A DNA stretch of 6,274 nucleotides from Bilophila wadsworthia ATCC 49260. GTDB taxonomy: Bacteria > Desulfobacterota > Desulfovibrionia > Desulfovibrionales > Desulfovibrionaceae. A model generated the notes under the pieces. It saw only the letters and a list, made by a program, of their open reading frames with translations, did not search any database and had not been told where the DNA came from. Position numbers and translations under genes: made by a program. Below are positions 6,101 to 6,274 of this stretch, in pieces (the stretch's first letter is position 1; each line of letters begins with the position of its first letter). Location of the stretch: the NCBI RefSeq assembly GCF_000701705.1, contig NZ_JNJP01000137.1, positions 1-6,274 on the forward strand, given 5' to 3'.

Positions 6101-6209
6101 CGCCATAGCGGGCCTCACGCGCGGGCAGAACCCTATGGTGCGTCACCTGCCGCGCGAACCGCTCGGACGCCAGCAGCGACCGTATGTAATCAGCCACGTT
6201 GTTTTGCAT
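3156..6209 (-). CDS. MrfA-type helicase fused to a YprB-type exonuclease domain
   Basis: The 1017-residue protein starts with a superfamily 2 helicase: LYSHQ (58-62), Walker A ATPTASGKT (78-86), FPLKALAQDQ (109-118), TNPEMLH (162-168), DEAH box (191-194), CTAT (227-230), TTSALELGIDIG (389-400) and QRGGRVGRAG (419-428). Cysteines 759, 761, 765, 768 and 774 form the cluster of the MrfA zinc-binding domain (formerly DUF1998), where MrfA/YprA of Bacillus subtilis (about 750 residues) ends. Here a linker rich in Ala, Glu and Ser (about 795-840) leads to an RNase H-like exonuclease domain: LDVET (847-851), GFNSSRFDYAVL (905-916) and YCRKD (980-984). The acidic set D848, E850, D912, D984 with Y980 fits a DEDDy 3'-5' nuclease. 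In B. subtilis, MrfA and MrfB (YprB) are separate proteins acting in mitomycin C repair; a similar role is inferred. Residues about 250-300, between the helicase lobes, form an unusual low-complexity insertion. The start is the only good one, but no clear Shine-Dalgarno precedes it. Confidence 0.93.
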   Translation of the reverse strand: MQNNVADYIRSLLASERFARQVTHHRVLPAREARYGETRRPWPRAIAGVLRERGIASLYSHQALTADTVRAGRDVVVATPTASGKTLCYSLPILEKCLQDPDSRALMLFPLKALAQDQLAAFGELTGHWPEAARPSIAIYDGDTTDHFRRKIRKNPPNVLITNPEMLHLAILPFHEQWTTFLASLSLVVVDEAHTYRGVLGSHISQLFRRLNRICARYAARPNFVFCTATVGNPEELAGNLLGRELVQEKGLPSENAFPFSPLFSPSSSSEPVALGKETSLNAPQESAGIPVIRESGAPTGKRHMVFIDPEDSPSTTAIALLKAALARGLRTIVYCRSRRMTELIALWAADKAGSFAGRISAYRAGFLPEERREIEARMSDGQLLAVVTTSALELGIDIGSLDVCILVGYPGTVISTMQRGGRVGRAGQESAVLLVAGEDALDQYFIHQPEAFFGREPERAVINPDNDVIVKRHLECAAAELPLPSDDPWLRGPGAQAALRELEREGLLLKSADGREWVAARKRPQRHVDLRGCGASCTIVDAEGRPIGSVDGHQAYKETHPGAVYLHRGKTYVVKSLDMAERVVRCEVPQQRVNWHTRVRSHKETAIIEVKASGSAFGAPVAFGRLRVTETITGYEQRSVADNRLICVVPLDLPPLVFETEGLWFCVPDGPRRATEDSLMHFMGSIHALEHASIGLMPLMVMADRNDFGGISTPMHAQLGMPAVFVYDGLPGGAGLCRSAFPRLAELFAAVRDLLLRCPCELGCPSCVHSPKCGSGNRPIDKAGALFLLERIMEAPAPSGDMAVSGLESEQPKEKTVMAADIELGGPAAGSSERIVAPLPERFMVLDVETRRSAAEVGGWHRADLMGVSVAVLYDSKGDCFTEYEQEDLPAMFERLREAGLVIGFNSSRFDYAVLQPFAGYDLRSLPTLDMLVEVKKRLSYRVSLDNLARATLNAPKSADGMQALQWWKEGNLASIAEYCRKDVEITRDVYLFGHREGYLLFTNKAGQQVRVVVEW

Positions 6210-6234
6210 GAACGATTGGGGAAAAAGGATGCCG

Positions 6235-6274
6235 GGGGAGGGGAGAAGGGACCTTGCTCCAGAAAGGTCCCTTC
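6235..6274 (+). repeat. Intergenic palindromic element, copy 3, cut by the window end
   Basis: The first 15 bases (6235-6249) are identical to 2066-2080 of copy 2. GAAGGGACCTT (6245-6255) pairs perfectly over 11 bp with 6264-6274 around the loop GCTCCAGA. The pairing reaches the last base of the window, so the rest of the C-rich arm, expected to match the G-rich bases 6234-6244, should lie just beyond. The element stands 25 bases upstream of the helicase start, with its G-rich arm nearest the gene. Confidence 0.6.

Noticed and set aside
1..6274. A CRISPR array, tRNA, rRNA or transposase gene.
   Set aside because: No regularly spaced direct repeats, no tRNA cloverleaf or rRNA-like sequence, and no transposase or integrase motifs were found on either strand.

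Overview
The window is about 6.3 kb of GC-rich bacterial DNA with long genes and G/C-rich hairpins in the gaps. Base composition, gene families and hairpin style would fit a delta-proteobacterial sulfate or sulfite reducer of the Desulfovibrionaceae (Desulfovibrio/Bilophila type). That is an inference from general appearance, not a match to a known genome.

Layout. Positions 1-236 are non-coding apart from a possible few codons of an upstream gene; they hold a long hairpin (37-76), a small hairpin and a good ribosome binding site. Positions 237-1874 (+) encode a 545-residue two-domain protein: an N-terminal CMP-sialate-synthetase-like cytidylyltransferase joined to a C-terminal PseG-like nucleotide-sugar hydrolase. 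A 284-base gap follows, with a candidate G-quadruplex and a very strong hairpin. Positions 2159-2845 (+) encode a SpsF-type cytidylyltransferase. Overlapping its stop codon is a 31-residue single-span membrane peptide (2842-2937, +). A 17-bp inverted repeat ending in TTTTTT (3043-3126) looks like the terminator of this unit. Converging on it, 3156-6209 (-) encodes a 1017-residue protein: a MrfA/YprA-type superfamily 2 helicase with a cysteine cluster, joined to a DEDD-type RNase H-like exonuclease domain of the YprB/MrfB kind. The last 40 bases hold another hairpin of the intergenic family, cut by the window edge.

How the parts work together. The two plus-strand enzymes belong to cell-surface or flagellar glycan synthesis: the PseG-like half would release UDP from a modified sugar, and the cytidylyltransferase modules would activate a resulting acidic sugar with CMP. 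The synthase that normally acts between these steps is not in the window. The minus-strand gene is unrelated and most likely works in DNA repair; it carries in one chain the helicase and nuclease that Bacillus subtilis makes as MrfA and MrfB, a pair linked to mitomycin C lesion repair.

The most distinctive points are the two gene fusions, altered active-site motifs in the first cytidylyltransferase domain, and a family of G-arm/C-arm palindromes in three gaps, with a possible degenerate copy inside the helicase gene where the protein has a low-complexity insertion.
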